Shown here piece after piece: positions 36,066-44,197 of a DNA stretch of 64,000 nucleotides. A program made the translations under genes and the position numbers. This stretch comes from Sphingomonas sp. PP-F2F-A104-K0414 (lineage in GTDB: Bacteria; Pseudomonadota; Alphaproteobacteria; Sphingomonadales; Sphingomonadaceae), in contig NZ_SLYD01000012.1 in assembly GCF_004340945.1 (NCBI RefSeq), positions 1 through 64,000 on the forward strand, given 5' to 3'. Under the pieces are notes generated by a model. The model had not been told where the DNA came from. It did no database searches and saw only the letters and a program-made list of their open reading frames with translations. Every line of letters begins with the position of its first letter. Positions within the stretch are counted from its first letter, which is position 1.

Positions 36066-36641
36066 ATGCTCAACGATCGCTCCACGCCGCTCTCGCTGCT
36101 CGCCACCCGAAGGTCGGGCAAGCCGCGCGATTTGATTTCCCCCGGCCCCGATTCCTACCAGCTGGCGACGATCCTGGAGATCGCGGCGCGGACGCCCGAT
36201 CATGGCAAGCTGGCGCCGTGGCGGTTCGTGGTGGTCGGCGACGAGCACCGCAGGGCGCTGTCGGCGCTGATCACCGACGCGTACCTCGCCGATCGTCCCG
36301 ACGCGTCGCGGCTCGAGCTGGAGTCGCTTGATCAGTTCGCGCATCAGGCGCCGACCTTGGTGGTTGTCCTGTCGTCGCCGAAGGAGAGCAAGATCCCGCT
36401 GTGGGAGCAGGAATTGTCGGCGGGCGCGGCGTGCATGAACCTGCTTCATGCGGTCCATGCCGAGGGGTTCGCGGGCGGCTGGCTGACCGGCTGGGCGGCG
36501 TTCTCGGATACGGTGCGCGATGCGTTTGGATCCGCGTCGGAGCGGATCGCGGGCTTCATGTTCATCGGCACGCCGTCGCGCGCGCTCGACGAACGGCCCC
36601 GCCCGGATATGGCACGGTTGGTAAGCCATTGGGGTTCCTGA
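36066..36641 (+). CDS. Nitroreductase-family protein
   Basis: The 191-residue flavoprotein resembles YdjA-type nitroreductases. It has the family's R-R-S FMN-binding start, the A-A-R-T-P-D-H-G-K-L-A-P-W-R segment (FMN and dimer contacts), and W-L-T-G near residue 140. Such enzymes reduce nitro compounds with NAD(P)H; the physiological substrate is unknown. The gene is divergent from the peptide transporter. Confidence 0.9.
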   Translation: MLNDRSTPLSLLATRRSGKPRDLISPGPDSYQLATILEIAARTPDHGKLAPWRFVVVGDEHRRALSALITDAYLADRPDASRLELESLDQFAHQAPTLVVVLSSPKESKIPLWEQELSAGAACMNLLHAVHAEGFAGGWLTGWAAFSDTVRDAFGSASERIAGFMFIGTPSRALDERPRPDMARLVSHWGS

Positions 36642-36679
36642 GGACTCGACTTCCCACGCAATTACTGTATTAAGCCACT

Positions 36680-37036
36680 ATGACAGCGCTCAGCAGCGAC
36701 GACAGCCCCGTATACATCCGCCTCCGCAGCACGATCGCCGCGGGAATCCTGCGTGGCGACCATCGTGCGGGGGATCAGTTGCCATCGGTCCGCGCATTCG
36801 CCGCGGAGCAGGGTGCGAACCCGCTGACGGTCGCCAAGGCATATCAGAGCTTCCAGGACGATGGCTATGTCGAGGTGCGGCGCGGCGTCGGGATGTTCGT
36901 GATGCCGGGCGCGGCGGAAGCGCTGCGCGTGGCCGAGCGCGAGAATTTCGTGACGACGCAGTGGCCTAGGATTTTGGGGCATATCGATTTGCTGGGGCTG
37001 GATGCGCATGACCTGCTGGAGCGTGAGCGGGCCTGA
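36680..37036 (+). CDS. GntR-family regulator, YtrA type
   Basis: The 118-residue regulator has a GntR winged helix at residues 10-80 (Y-I-R-L-R-S-T-I-A-A-G-I-L-R-G, then L-P-S-V-R-A-F-A, N-P-L-T-V-A-K-A-Y-Q) with only a short C-terminal helix. That is the YtrA subfamily layout, often controlling ABC transporters. No such transporter is adjacent. It follows the nitroreductase gene by 38 bp and may be in the same operon. Confidence 0.92.
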   Translation: MTALSSDDSPVYIRLRSTIAAGILRGDHRAGDQLPSVRAFAAEQGANPLTVAKAYQSFQDDGYVEVRRGVGMFVMPGAAEALRVAERENFVTTQWPRILGHIDLLGLDAHDLLERERA

Positions 37037-37124
37037 ATGCTCGCGAGCGATGCCCTTCTCCCTGCGTTTGCCCTCACTCTTACGAGCTCGTCTTAGCGCT
37101 CTCCCGTTCGTGATCCCCCACCCC

Positions 37125-37278
37125 CGTTCGTCCTGAGTAGTCATCTAGTAAGCGCGAAGCGCCGTATCGAGAGGACGTATCGAAGGACAGGTTGGCGCGC
37201 GGCGCGGAACCCATGCTTCGATACACGCTCTCGATACGCTCCTGACGGAGCTACTCAGTCGCTACTCAGCACGAACGG
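37125..37278. repeat. Long palindromic repeat CCGTTCGTCCTGAGTAG
   Basis: The outer arms CCGTTCGTCCTGAGTAG and CTGAGTAGC-GAACGG bracket ~150 bp, with inner pairs around TCGATACACGCTCTCGATAC and GTATCGAGAGG. It lies between two convergent genes. This class of inverted repeats is common in sphingomonad genomes. Confidence 0.7.
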
Positions 37279-37304
37279 CAATGGGATAGAAGCCCAACCA
37301 GGCC

Positions 37305-38123
37305 TCAAAAAATCCCCAGCGCGGCGACGTCCTCGACGCTCAGGTCGATCCCGAACAACAGGCTCATGCGGATCCGGTACACGCGCGGGTCGGTGACCTC
37401 GCCGACGCTGGTGTCGGTCCCCGAGCGCCGCCGGTAATTGCGCCCGATCAGCGAGGCGAAGCCGTTGGGCAGGACGATGCTGGCGATCGGCGTGTGCGTG
37501 AAACGGCTGGACGGCGCGGTCGAGGTCCAGTGGTTCGACAGCGCGAGATCCGCGTCGAACACTTGCGCGAGCGTGAAGCTATATTGCGGCTGGAACCCCT
37601 CGCCTGCCCCACGGCCGTCGGTGGTCATCGGATCACCGTCGCGGAGCAGCATCCAGCCGTTTTCGGTCGCCTCGAGGCGGAAGCGTGCGCCGTCGGGTGC
37701 GGTCGCCTCGGTGCCGTCGGCGAGCGGGAGGACGGGCGTGTAGCTGCCGCCGAAGCCGGTGTCGGCGATCCAGTCCTGCCCGTCGATCGTCACCAGCGCG
37801 AAGGTGTGGGTAAGCGGCGGCGGCACGTCGGTCGCGGCATACCACACGCGCGCGAGCAACGGGCGGGCGGTAAAGCCGAGCTCGGCGAGGGCGTCGAGGA
37901 ACAGGCGGTTATGCTCGAAACAATAGCCGCCGCGGCGCGCCGTCACCAGCTTGGCGAAGACCGATGCACTGTCGATCGCGAGGCCGCGGCCGAGGACAAC
38001 GTCGAGATCCTCGAACGGGATGGTTTGCCGATGCGCGAGTTGTAGCCGACCGAGACCGATCGAGTCGAGCGTCGGCCGCGCGGGCATGGCGATGCGGTGG
38101 AGATAGGCGTCGAGGTCGAACAT
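37305..38123 (-). CDS. nat: Arylamine N-acetyltransferase
   Basis: The 272-residue enzyme transfers acetyl from acetyl-CoA to arylamines and hydrazines. The triad is visible: Cys68 in R-G-G-Y-C-F-E-H-N, His106 in T-H-T-F-A-L-V and Asp121 in I-A-D-T-G-F-G-G. The start at 38123 gives the normal N-terminus M-F-D-L-D-A-Y-L. The open frame further upstream runs through a palindromic repeat and is not coding. Confidence 0.95.
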   Translation of the reverse strand: MFDLDAYLHRIAMPARPTLDSIGLGRLQLAHRQTIPFEDLDVVLGRGLAIDSASVFAKLVTARRGGYCFEHNRLFLDALAELGFTARPLLARVWYAATDVPPPLTHTFALVTIDGQDWIADTGFGGSYTPVLPLADGTEATAPDGARFRLEATENGWMLLRDGDPMTTDGRGAGEGFQPQYSFTLAQVFDADLALSNHWTSTAPSSRFTHTPIASIVLPNGFASLIGRNYRRRSGTDTSVGEVTDPRVYRIRMSLLFGIDLSVEDVAALGIF

Positions 38124-38206
38124 CGGTCGGGCTTTCACAGATTTCCGCTCCCCCTTACCGTTCCTCCCGAGTTGTCGTCGAGTAATTGCAAGTCGGCCGA
38201 CTATCC

Positions 38207-38340
38207 TGATCCTCCCCCGCAAGGGGGAGGTGGCTGGCCCTTGCCAGACGGAGGGGGAGGAAAGAGCAACCGCCGTTGCGTGTCCTCCCCTTCCGTCACC
38301 TTCGGCGACACCTCCCCCTGGCGGGGGAGGAGAGAGGATC
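38207..38340. repeat. Palindromic repeat, CTCCCCCGC family (copy 1)
   Basis: A 134 bp element begins GATCCTCCCCCGCAAGGGGG and ends CCCCTGGCGGGGGAGGAGAG. It has internal TTGCCAGACGGAGGGGGAGG and its partner CCGTCACCTTCGGCGACACC. A second copy of the same design lies at 44984-45108. Both are beside gene ends. Confidence 0.85.
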
Positions 38341-38363
38341 ACGATATAGGCGATGTGCCTCGC

Positions 38364-40076
38364 TCAGGCCGCGAACAATTCCGGCTCGATCGAGTAGAGC
38401 ACCGCCGCGCTGGCGTTCGCCGCTGCGTTGAGGCCCATCGCCTCGGGGACGATCTGGTCGAGGTAGAAGCGCACCGCCGCGGTCTTCATCCGGCCGAAAT
38501 CGTCGGTGCCGGCGACCTCGCCCTGCCGCTCCATCAGCCAGCCGCAGGTCGCGACCGACAGCATGGTGAGGAAGGGGTAGCTCGCGGCGAGCTTGTCGTC
38601 GGCATCCGCGGTGGCGAGTTTGCGCCCGATCGCTTCGCACGCGTCGACCAGCGCCAACAGCCGCTCGTCCTTCGCTTCAGCACGAATGTCGGCGATCAGC
38701 GCGGCGAACGCGCCGCCATTGTCGAGGCCGAGTTTCCGACCGACGAGATCTGCCGCCTGGATGCCGTTGGTGCCCTCGTAGATCGGCGTGATGCGGGCAT
38801 CGCGGAAATACTGCGCGGCGCCGGTTTCCTCGACATAGCCCATGCCGCCGTACACCTGGATGCCGAGCGACGCCACTTCGTTGCCGAGATCGGTACCGTG
38901 CGCCTTGGCCAGCGGCGTGACGAGTTCGAGGCGGTTGCGCGCGGCGTGGTCGCCGAGATTGGCGCGGTCGACCTGCCCTGCGGCGTAGTAGACGAGCGCG
39001 CGCGCCGCCTGCGTCTGTGCCTTCATCCGCATCAGCATGCGACGGACGTCGGGATGCTCGACGATCTTGACCGAGTCCTTGTTCGGCGAGCCGGCGCGCG
39101 CCGACTGCACGCGGTCGAGTGCGTAGGCGACCGCGCCCTGCGTGGCGCCCTCGGCGACCTGGACGCCCTGGAGGCCGACGTTGAGGCGCGCATTGTTCAT
39201 CATCGTGAACATCGCGCGGATGCCGCCGAGCTCCGCGCCGATCAGCTCGCCGATGCAGTCGTCGTTGTCGCCGAAGCTCAGCACGCAGGTGGGGGACGCG
39301 TGGAGCCCCATCTTGTGCTCGATCGAGACGACCCGGACGTCGTTGAAGTCGCCCGGTGTACCGTCTTCCTGAAGGCGGAACTTGGGGACGAGGAACAGCG
39401 AGATGCCCTTCGTGCCCGCGGGTGCGCCGGGGGTCCGCGCAAGGACGAGATGGACGATGTTCGGCGCCATGTCGTGATCGCCGAACGAGATGTAAATCTT
39501 GGTGCCCTTGATGCTCCACTTGCCGTCGCCGAGAGGCGTCGCGGTCGCACGCAGCGCGCCGACGTCGGAGCCGGCTTGCGGCTCGGTCAGGTTCATCGTG
39601 CCGGTCCATTCGCCGGTCGCGAGATGGGGGAGATAGAGCGCCTGCTGCTCGGGGCTGCCGTGATGCTGCAACGCCTCGATCGCGCCGACGGTCAGCGTCG
39701 GGCAGAGCGCGAAACCCATGTTGGCCGAGCCGAGCGTGTCGAGCACCGCGGTCTGGATCGCGAACGGCAGGCCCTGGCCGCCCCATTCCTCCTCGACGCC
39801 GATCGTGCCCCAGCCGCCTTCGACATAGTCCTTGTACGCCTGCGCGAAGCCGTCGGGCATGACCACGCCACGGTCAGTCCATTTTGCGCCGACGGTATCG
39901 CCGGTGCGATTGAGCGGCGCCCATTCGCCGGCGGCGAGCTGGCCGACGCCTTCGAGGACCGCGTCGACGACGTCGTCGCTGGCGGCGGCATAGCGTTCGG
40001 TGTCGGCGAGCTCGCCGATCCGCACGACATGGTCGAGCACGAAACGCTGTTCGGTGGTTGCTGGAGTGAAGGCCAT
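38364..40076 (-). CDS. Acyl-CoA dehydrogenase
   Basis: The 570-residue flavoenzyme carries the long form of the acyl-CoA dehydrogenase fold, with an extra C-terminal domain as in DmdC/AidB-like enzymes. It has the E-E-W-G-G-Q-G-L-P segment near 95, C-x-T-L-T-V-G-A, the flavin-contact M-N-L-T-E-P-Q-A-G-S-D-V-G, and the catalytic region P-I-Y-E-G-T-N-G-I-Q-A. It likely oxidises acyl-CoA in beta-oxidation or a related pathway. The gene is divergent from the sua5-like gene. Confidence 0.95.
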   Translation of the reverse strand: MAFTPATTEQRFVLDHVVRIGELADTERYAAASDDVVDAVLEGVGQLAAGEWAPLNRTGDTVGAKWTDRGVVMPDGFAQAYKDYVEGGWGTIGVEEEWGGQGLPFAIQTAVLDTLGSANMGFALCPTLTVGAIEALQHHGSPEQQALYLPHLATGEWTGTMNLTEPQAGSDVGALRATATPLGDGKWSIKGTKIYISFGDHDMAPNIVHLVLARTPGAPAGTKGISLFLVPKFRLQEDGTPGDFNDVRVVSIEHKMGLHASPTCVLSFGDNDDCIGELIGAELGGIRAMFTMMNNARLNVGLQGVQVAEGATQGAVAYALDRVQSARAGSPNKDSVKIVEHPDVRRMLMRMKAQTQAARALVYYAAGQVDRANLGDHAARNRLELVTPLAKAHGTDLGNEVASLGIQVYGGMGYVEETGAAQYFRDARITPIYEGTNGIQAADLVGRKLGLDNGGAFAALIADIRAEAKDERLLALVDACEAIGRKLATADADDKLAASYPFLTMLSVATCGWLMERQGEVAGTDDFGRMKTAAVRFYLDQIVPEAMGLNAAANASAAVLYSIEPELFAA

Positions 40077-40122
40077 CGCATCCTCTTATCGCTACGGTTT
40101 GGACCCGCTATAGGCCCTCAGG

Positions 40123-41133
40123 ATGACCCGTCCACACCCCCGGATTTTACCGTACGGCACGGCCGCGATCGCCGAGGCCGCCGCGCTGATTCGCGACGGG
40201 GGAATCGTCGCGGTGCCCACGGAGACGGTGTACGGGCTCGCGGCGGACGCGACGAATGCGGAGGCGGTGGCGCGGATTTATGCCGCGAAGGGTCGCCCGA
40301 GTTTCAATCCGCTGATCGTGCATGTGGCGGATCTGGCGGCGGCGGAGCGGATCGCGGTGTTCGATGCGGATGCGTTGGCGCTGGCAAAGGCGTTCTGGCC
40401 GGGACCGTTGACGCTGGTGTTGCCGGTGCGGGAGGATTCGGGGATCGCTTCGCTGGTGACCGCAGGATTGGCGACGATAGCGATCCGGGTGCCGCGGCAT
40501 CGGGCCATGCAGGGGGTGATCGCTGCGTCTGGCCGGCCGTTGGCGGCGCCGTCGGCGAATGCGAGCGGGGGGATTTCTCCGACGACGGCTGCGCATGTTG
40601 CTGGGAGTCTTGGGGGGAACGTGTCGTTGATTATCGACGACGGGGCGACCGAGGCAGGGCTGGAGTCGACGATCGTGGCGGGGCGGACTGTGCTGCGGCC
40701 GGGGCCGGTGACGGCGGCGCTCATTGCAAAACACCTCCCCGGCGGAGGCCGGGGCCCAGTTGGAACGGCGGATGTAACCGTGCGCAACGCCGATCATAGC
40801 CGTTCCCCAACTGGGCCCCGGCCTTCGCCGGGGGGGAGTGAGAGTGTGGTGACGGCGCCTGGGCAGCTCGAGAGCCACTACGCGCCGAGCAAGGCCCTTC
40901 GGTTGAATGCTACGGAGGCAGATTCGGACGAGTGGCTGATTGGGTTTGGCGATGTGGCGGGCGACGTTTCCCTGTCGGCTTCGGGAAACCTCGTCGAAGC
41001 CGCCGCAAAGCTGTTCGATCTGCTCCACGGTGCCGATGCGAACGACTGCGCCCGCCTCGCTATCGCACCGATCCCACTCGAGGGTATCGGCGAAGCGATC
41101 AATGACCGCCTTCGCCGTGCCGCACACCGTTAA
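40123..41133 (+). CDS. Threonylcarbamoyl-AMP synthase (Sua5/YwlC) with in-frame palindrome
   Basis: The enzyme makes threonylcarbamoyl-AMP for t6A37 in tRNA. The YrdC domain starts near residue 10 (G-G-I-V-A-V-P-T-E-T-V-Y-G-L-A), with R-P-x-F-N-P-L-I-V-H and P-S-A-N-A-S-G. The Sua5 C-terminal domain follows A-P-G-Q-L-E-S-H-Y-A-P. Between them about 35 residues (204-238) are encoded by a palindromic repeat at 40734-40836, in frame, in the linker. The enzyme keeps both domains and is probably active. Confidence 0.93.
   Translation: MTRPHPRILPYGTAAIAEAAALIRDGGIVAVPTETVYGLAADATNAEAVARIYAAKGRPSFNPLIVHVADLAAAERIAVFDADALALAKAFWPGPLTLVLPVREDSGIASLVTAGLATIAIRVPRHRAMQGVIAASGRPLAAPSANASGGISPTTAAHVAGSLGGNVSLIIDDGATEAGLESTIVAGRTVLRPGPVTAALIAKHLPGGGRGPVGTADVTVRNADHSRSPTGPRPSPGGSESVVTAPGQLESHYAPSKALRLNATEADSDEWLIGFGDVAGDVSLSASGNLVEAAAKLFDLLHGADANDCARLAIAPIPLEGIGEAINDRLRRAAHR
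40734..40836. repeat. Palindromic repeat inside the sua5-like gene
   Basis: The arms are CCTCCCCGGCGGAGGCCGGG and CCCCGGCCTTCGCCGGGGGG, with inner GGCCCAGTTGG/CCAACTGGGCC, around a ~30 bp centre. It is the same family as the intergenic element at 30202-30310. It lies wholly inside coding sequence with no stop. Confidence 0.9.
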
Positions 41134-41144
41134 AATAAAAGTGA

Positions 41145-41247
41145 TTCACGCGAAGGCGCAAAGGCGCGAAGAGGTTTAAGTCTTTCGATATGCCGGAACG
41201 GACATACCTAAGGCCGACATCTTTGCGCCTTCGCGCCTTCGCGTGAA
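41145..41247. repeat. Palindromic repeat TTCACGCGAAGGCGC
   Basis: The arms are TTCACGCGAAGGCGCAAAGG and TTTGCGCCTTCGCGCCTTCG, ending in CGTGAA. They face each other across a ~45 bp centre between the convergent sua5-like and msrA genes. Confidence 0.75.
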
Positions 41248-41258
41248 CCCATTCTGTC

Positions 41259-41801
41259 TTACGCGTTAACCGCCGCCTTAGACCGTGCCGCAAAGCTCTT
41301 GCGCAGCTTCTGCAGCTTGGGCGGGATCACCGCCATGCAATACGGGTTCGAACGGCCCGAGGTTTCCCAGTAATCCTGGTGATAGCCTTCAGCCTCGTAC
41401 CACGTGTCCATCGGCTCGATGGTGGTAACGATCGGCTTGGGCGAGTCGGCCTGCGCGCGCGCCAAAGCCGCTTCCATCTCAGCCTTCTGCGCGTCGTCCG
41501 CCGGGAACATCGCCGAGCGATACTGCGTGCCGACGTCGTTGCCCTGCCGGTTCAGCGTCGTCGCGTCGTGCGTCGCGAAGAAGATGTCGAGCAGATCGCC
41601 AAGCTTCAGTTGCTCCGGGTCGAAACCGATCCGGATCGCCTCGGCATGGCCGGTTTCGCCGCCGCACACCTGCTTGTAGGTCGGGTTAGGCACATGCCCG
41701 CCAATATACCCGCTCTCGGCGCTCTCCACACCGATCACATCCTTGAACACAGCCTCGGTGCACCAGAAGCAGCCGCCGGCGAGCGTTACATAATCCGTCA
41801 T
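41259..41801 (-). CDS. msrA: Peptide methionine-(S)-S-oxide reductase
   Basis: The 180-residue enzyme repairs oxidised methionine. It has the catalytic G-G-C11-F-W-C14 motif at the N-terminus and the usual G-Y-I-G-G, H-A-E-A-I-R and Y-H-Q-D-Y segments. The ATG at 41801 is used because AAAGGAG lies six bases before it; a GTG one codon upstream is possible. The recycling Cys of two-Cys MsrA may be the late one in S-N-P-Y-C. Confidence 0.96.
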   Translation of the reverse strand: MTDYVTLAGGCFWCTEAVFKDVIGVESAESGYIGGHVPNPTYKQVCGGETGHAEAIRIGFDPEQLKLGDLLDIFFATHDATTLNRQGNDVGTQYRSAMFPADDAQKAEMEAALARAQADSPKPIVTTIEPMDTWYEAEGYHQDYWETSGRSNPYCMAVIPPKLQKLRKSFAARSKAAVNA

Positions 41802-41860
41802 CACGATCTCCTTTCCGCCAATGTAGGAAGCCGCTACCGCGCAACAAAGAGGAGACGCGT

Positions 41861-42859
41861 ATGATCGACGGTAAGGTTATGGTCACCGGCGGCGCCGGTT
41901 ACATCGGCAGCCATGCGGTATTGGCATTGCTCGACGCGGGATGCGACGTCGTGGTGCTCGACAACCTCGTCACGGGATTCGACTGGGCGGTCGATCCCCG
42001 CGCGGCGCTGGTCGAGGCGAACGTCGCCGACGATGCGAAGGTGCGCGCGGCGATCCGCGACCACAACGTCAAGGCGATCATGCATTTCGCCGGCTCGGTG
42101 GTGGTCCCCGAATCGGTCAGCGATCCGCTCAAATATTACCGCAACAACACCGCCGCCAGCCGTGCGCTGATCGAGAGCGCGGTGGTCGAGGGCGTGTCGC
42201 ACTTCATCTTCTCGTCGACCGCCGCGACCTATGGCACGCCCGAAAAAGTGCCTGTTGCGGAGGGCGATCCGACCGTGCCGATCAATCCGTACGGCATGTC
42301 GAAGCTGATGACCGAGGCGATGCTGCGCGACGTCGCCGCGGCGCACCCGATGAATTACGCCGCGCTCCGGTACTTCAACGTCGCGGGCGCCGATCCGCAG
42401 GGACGCAGCGGCCAGTCGACGGTCGGCGCGACGCATCTAATCAAGATTGCGGTCGAGGCCGCCACCGGCAAACGCGGCCATGTCGGCGTCTACGGCACCG
42501 ATTTCGACACGCCGGATGGCACCGGCGTGCGCGATTACATCCACGTCAGCGACCTCGCCGCCGCGCATGTCGCCGCGCTGGAGGTGCTGATCGCCGAACC
42601 CGCCAAGAGCCACACGCTCAACGCGGGCTATGGCAAGGGCTTCTCGGTGCTCGACGTGCTCGATGCGGTCGACAAGATCACCAACCGCACGATCGAGCGT
42701 CGCCTCGAAGGGCGTCGTGCGGGCGACCCGGCGATGCTGATCTCGGACAATCGCGCGATCCTGAAGGCACTCGACTGGACGCCGCGCCACGCCGATCTCG
42801 ACGGGATCGTCCGCGATGCGCTGGCGTGGGAGCGTGCGCTCGCCGAGAAGGGTCGCTAG
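41861..42859 (+). CDS. galE: UDP-glucose 4-epimerase
   Basis: The 332-residue short-chain dehydrogenase interconverts UDP-glucose and UDP-galactose. It has the NAD-binding G-G-A-G-Y-I-G (10-16), the S-S-T-A-A-T-Y-G segment, catalytic Tyr144 and Lys148 in Y-G-M-S-K, and R-Y-F-N-V-A-G-A. It could supply galactose precursors for the exopolysaccharide locus 7 kb away. An AGGAGA site precedes the start. Confidence 0.95.
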   Translation: MIDGKVMVTGGAGYIGSHAVLALLDAGCDVVVLDNLVTGFDWAVDPRAALVEANVADDAKVRAAIRDHNVKAIMHFAGSVVVPESVSDPLKYYRNNTAASRALIESAVVEGVSHFIFSSTAATYGTPEKVPVAEGDPTVPINPYGMSKLMTEAMLRDVAAAHPMNYAALRYFNVAGADPQGRSGQSTVGATHLIKIAVEAATGKRGHVGVYGTDFDTPDGTGVRDYIHVSDLAAAHVAALEVLIAEPAKSHTLNAGYGKGFSVLDVLDAVDKITNRTIERRLEGRRAGDPAMLISDNRAILKALDWTPRHADLDGIVRDALAWERALAEKGR

Positions 42860-43569
42860 GACGCGGCCGGATCAGTGGGCGGCGTGCCGAAAGCATGCCG
42901 CTCGCCGCCGATCGCCTGCCGCGCGCGCGCGGTCGCCAGCCACCAGGCGAGTGCCCACAGCGTGCCGAAGCTCCACCCGGCCAGCACGTCGCTCGGCCAG
43001 TGGACGCCGAGATACACGCGACTGCAACCGATCGCGCCAACCATCAGGATCGCGACGACGAGCATATAGGCCCGCGTCGCGCGATCCTGCGTCACCTGCG
43101 AGGCGAGACCGGCGAGCGTCAGATAGACGATCGCGCTGTTCGCGGAGTGCCCGCTGGGGAAGCTCATATGCGTGACCGTGACGAGGTGCGTGACGATGTC
43201 GGGACGCGGGCGCGCGACGTGCAGCTTGACCAACTCGACGACGATGTTGCCGCTGACGCTCGACGCGACCATCGCGAGCGCGGTCAGCCAGAGCCGCTGG
43301 ACGATCAGCAGGCCGGCGACGATCACCACGACGATCGTCAGGACGATCCCGCCGCCCAGCGCAGTGACGTCGGCGGCAACCTTCGGCAGCCAGGACGGGC
43401 CACCCCAGGCGCGCAGCCCGAGGATGATCGAGCGGTCGAACGCGAACGGCCAATGGTCGACCCCGAGACCGACGAGGAGGATGAGAACGATGCCGACCGC
43501 AGCGACCGATGCGCCGGCGAGAACCGCGGGCAGGCGTCGTCGCGCACCCTCAGGCGGCGTGCCGTCGAT
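42856..43569 (-). CDS. PAP2-family membrane phosphatase, start unclear
   Basis: The protein has several hydrophobic helices and the PAP2 motifs K-L-H-V-A-R-P-R-P, F-P-S-G-H-S and S-R-V-Y-L-G-V-H-W-P-S-D. It should remove phosphate from lipid or sugar phosphates such as undecaprenyl diphosphate. No ATG, GTG or TTG lies in frame between the tRNA-Lys gene and the first helix; the nearest starts (TTG at 43629, GTG at 43665) lie inside or beyond the tRNA. The 5' limit given here is an ATC codon right after the tRNA and is a guess. The next ATG would remove the first helices. Confidence 0.75.
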   Translation of the reverse strand: MDGTPPEGARRRLPAVLAGASVAAVGIVLILLVGLGVDHWPFAFDRSIILGLRAWGGPSWLPKVAADVTALGGGIVLTIVVVIVAGLLIVQRLWLTALAMVASSVSGNIVVELVKLHVARPRPDIVTHLVTVTHMSFPSGHSANSAIVYLTLAGLASQVTQDRATRAYMLVVAILMVGAIGCSRVYLGVHWPSDVLAGWSFGTLWALAWWLATARARQAIGGERHAFGTPPTDPAAS

Positions 43570-43644
43570 GGTGGGTCCGCCGGGGCTCGAACCCGGGACC
43601 TCTCGATTAAAAGTCGCTTGCTCTACCAACTGAGCTACGGACCC
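43569..43644 (-). tRNA. tRNA-Lys (TTT)
   Basis: The minus strand folds as a full tRNA. The 5' end is GGGTCCGTAGCTCAGTTGG, the anticodon loop CTTTTAA (anticodon TTT), the T-arm GGGTTCGAGCCC and the acceptor GGACCC with A discriminator. CCA is encoded at 43569-43571. It lies immediately upstream of, and in line with, the PAP2 gene. Confidence 0.96.
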
Positions 43645-43665
43645 CCGCCATCGTGGACCGCGCAC

Positions 43666-44175
43666 CTAGTCGCGCGGGTGCCGTCGGTCAACCATCTGTG
43701 CCAATTGGCGGATCGTCCGATGGGTCAGCGGATCGCGCCATTTCGGGACGAGCGCGGCAAGGGGGCCGAGCACGAAGCCGCGCGTGCGGAACGCGGCGTG
43801 AGGTACGGTGAGTCCGGACGACGACCAGGCGCCGCCCGACCAGAGAACGATGTCGAGGTCTAGCACGCGGCTGCCCCAGCGGCGGCCGGGGCGGCGGCCG
43901 AATGTGCGTTCGATCCGTTTGAGGCGGACCAGCAGTGCGGCGGGGTCCTCCGCCGTCTCGATCAGCGCGACGGCGTTGGCATAGCGGCGGTTCGAGGGGC
44001 CGAGCGGTGCGCTCGCAACGGTCGGTGATCGGGCCACGACATCGCCGAGCGCCTCCAGCGCGGCGGCGATCTCGCGCTCGGGGGCGCCGTGTCGGCCGCG
44101 TCGGTTCGAGCCGAGCGCGATCGCATAGGTGGTTGCGGCGCGCGCGATCATCGGGTGCGGGGTTGCAGGCGACAT
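43666..44175 (-). CDS. folK: HPPK, folate synthesis
   Basis: The 169-residue pyrophosphokinase activates hydroxymethyl-dihydropterin ahead of FolP. It has A-L-G-S-N at the start, Y-A-N-A-V-A-L-I-E-T, R-x-F-G-R-R-P-G-R-R-W-G-S-R and the metal motif L-D-L-D-I-V-L-W. It lies just upstream of tRNA-Lys and the PAP2 gene on the same strand. An internal start at the ninth codon is possible. Confidence 0.95.
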   Translation of the reverse strand: MSPATPHPMIARAATTYAIALGSNRRGRHGAPEREIAAALEALGDVVARSPTVASAPLGPSNRRYANAVALIETAEDPAALLVRLKRIERTFGRRPGRRWGSRVLDLDIVLWSGGAWSSSGLTVPHAAFRTRGFVLGPLAALVPKWRDPLTHRTIRQLAQMVDRRHPRD

Positions 44176-44197
44176 TTGGTCCGCCTAGCGCACTCCG

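Noticed and set aside
38097..40799. 900-residue plus-strand open frame opposite the acyl-CoA dehydrogenase
   Set aside because: It runs antisense to a confident enzyme gene and through a repeat. It has no family features.
41941..43863. 640-residue plus-strand open frame through galE, PAP2 and tRNA-Lys
   Set aside because: It crosses galE in another frame, the PAP2 gene and the tRNA, and is Arg-rich without domains. It is a high-GC shadow.
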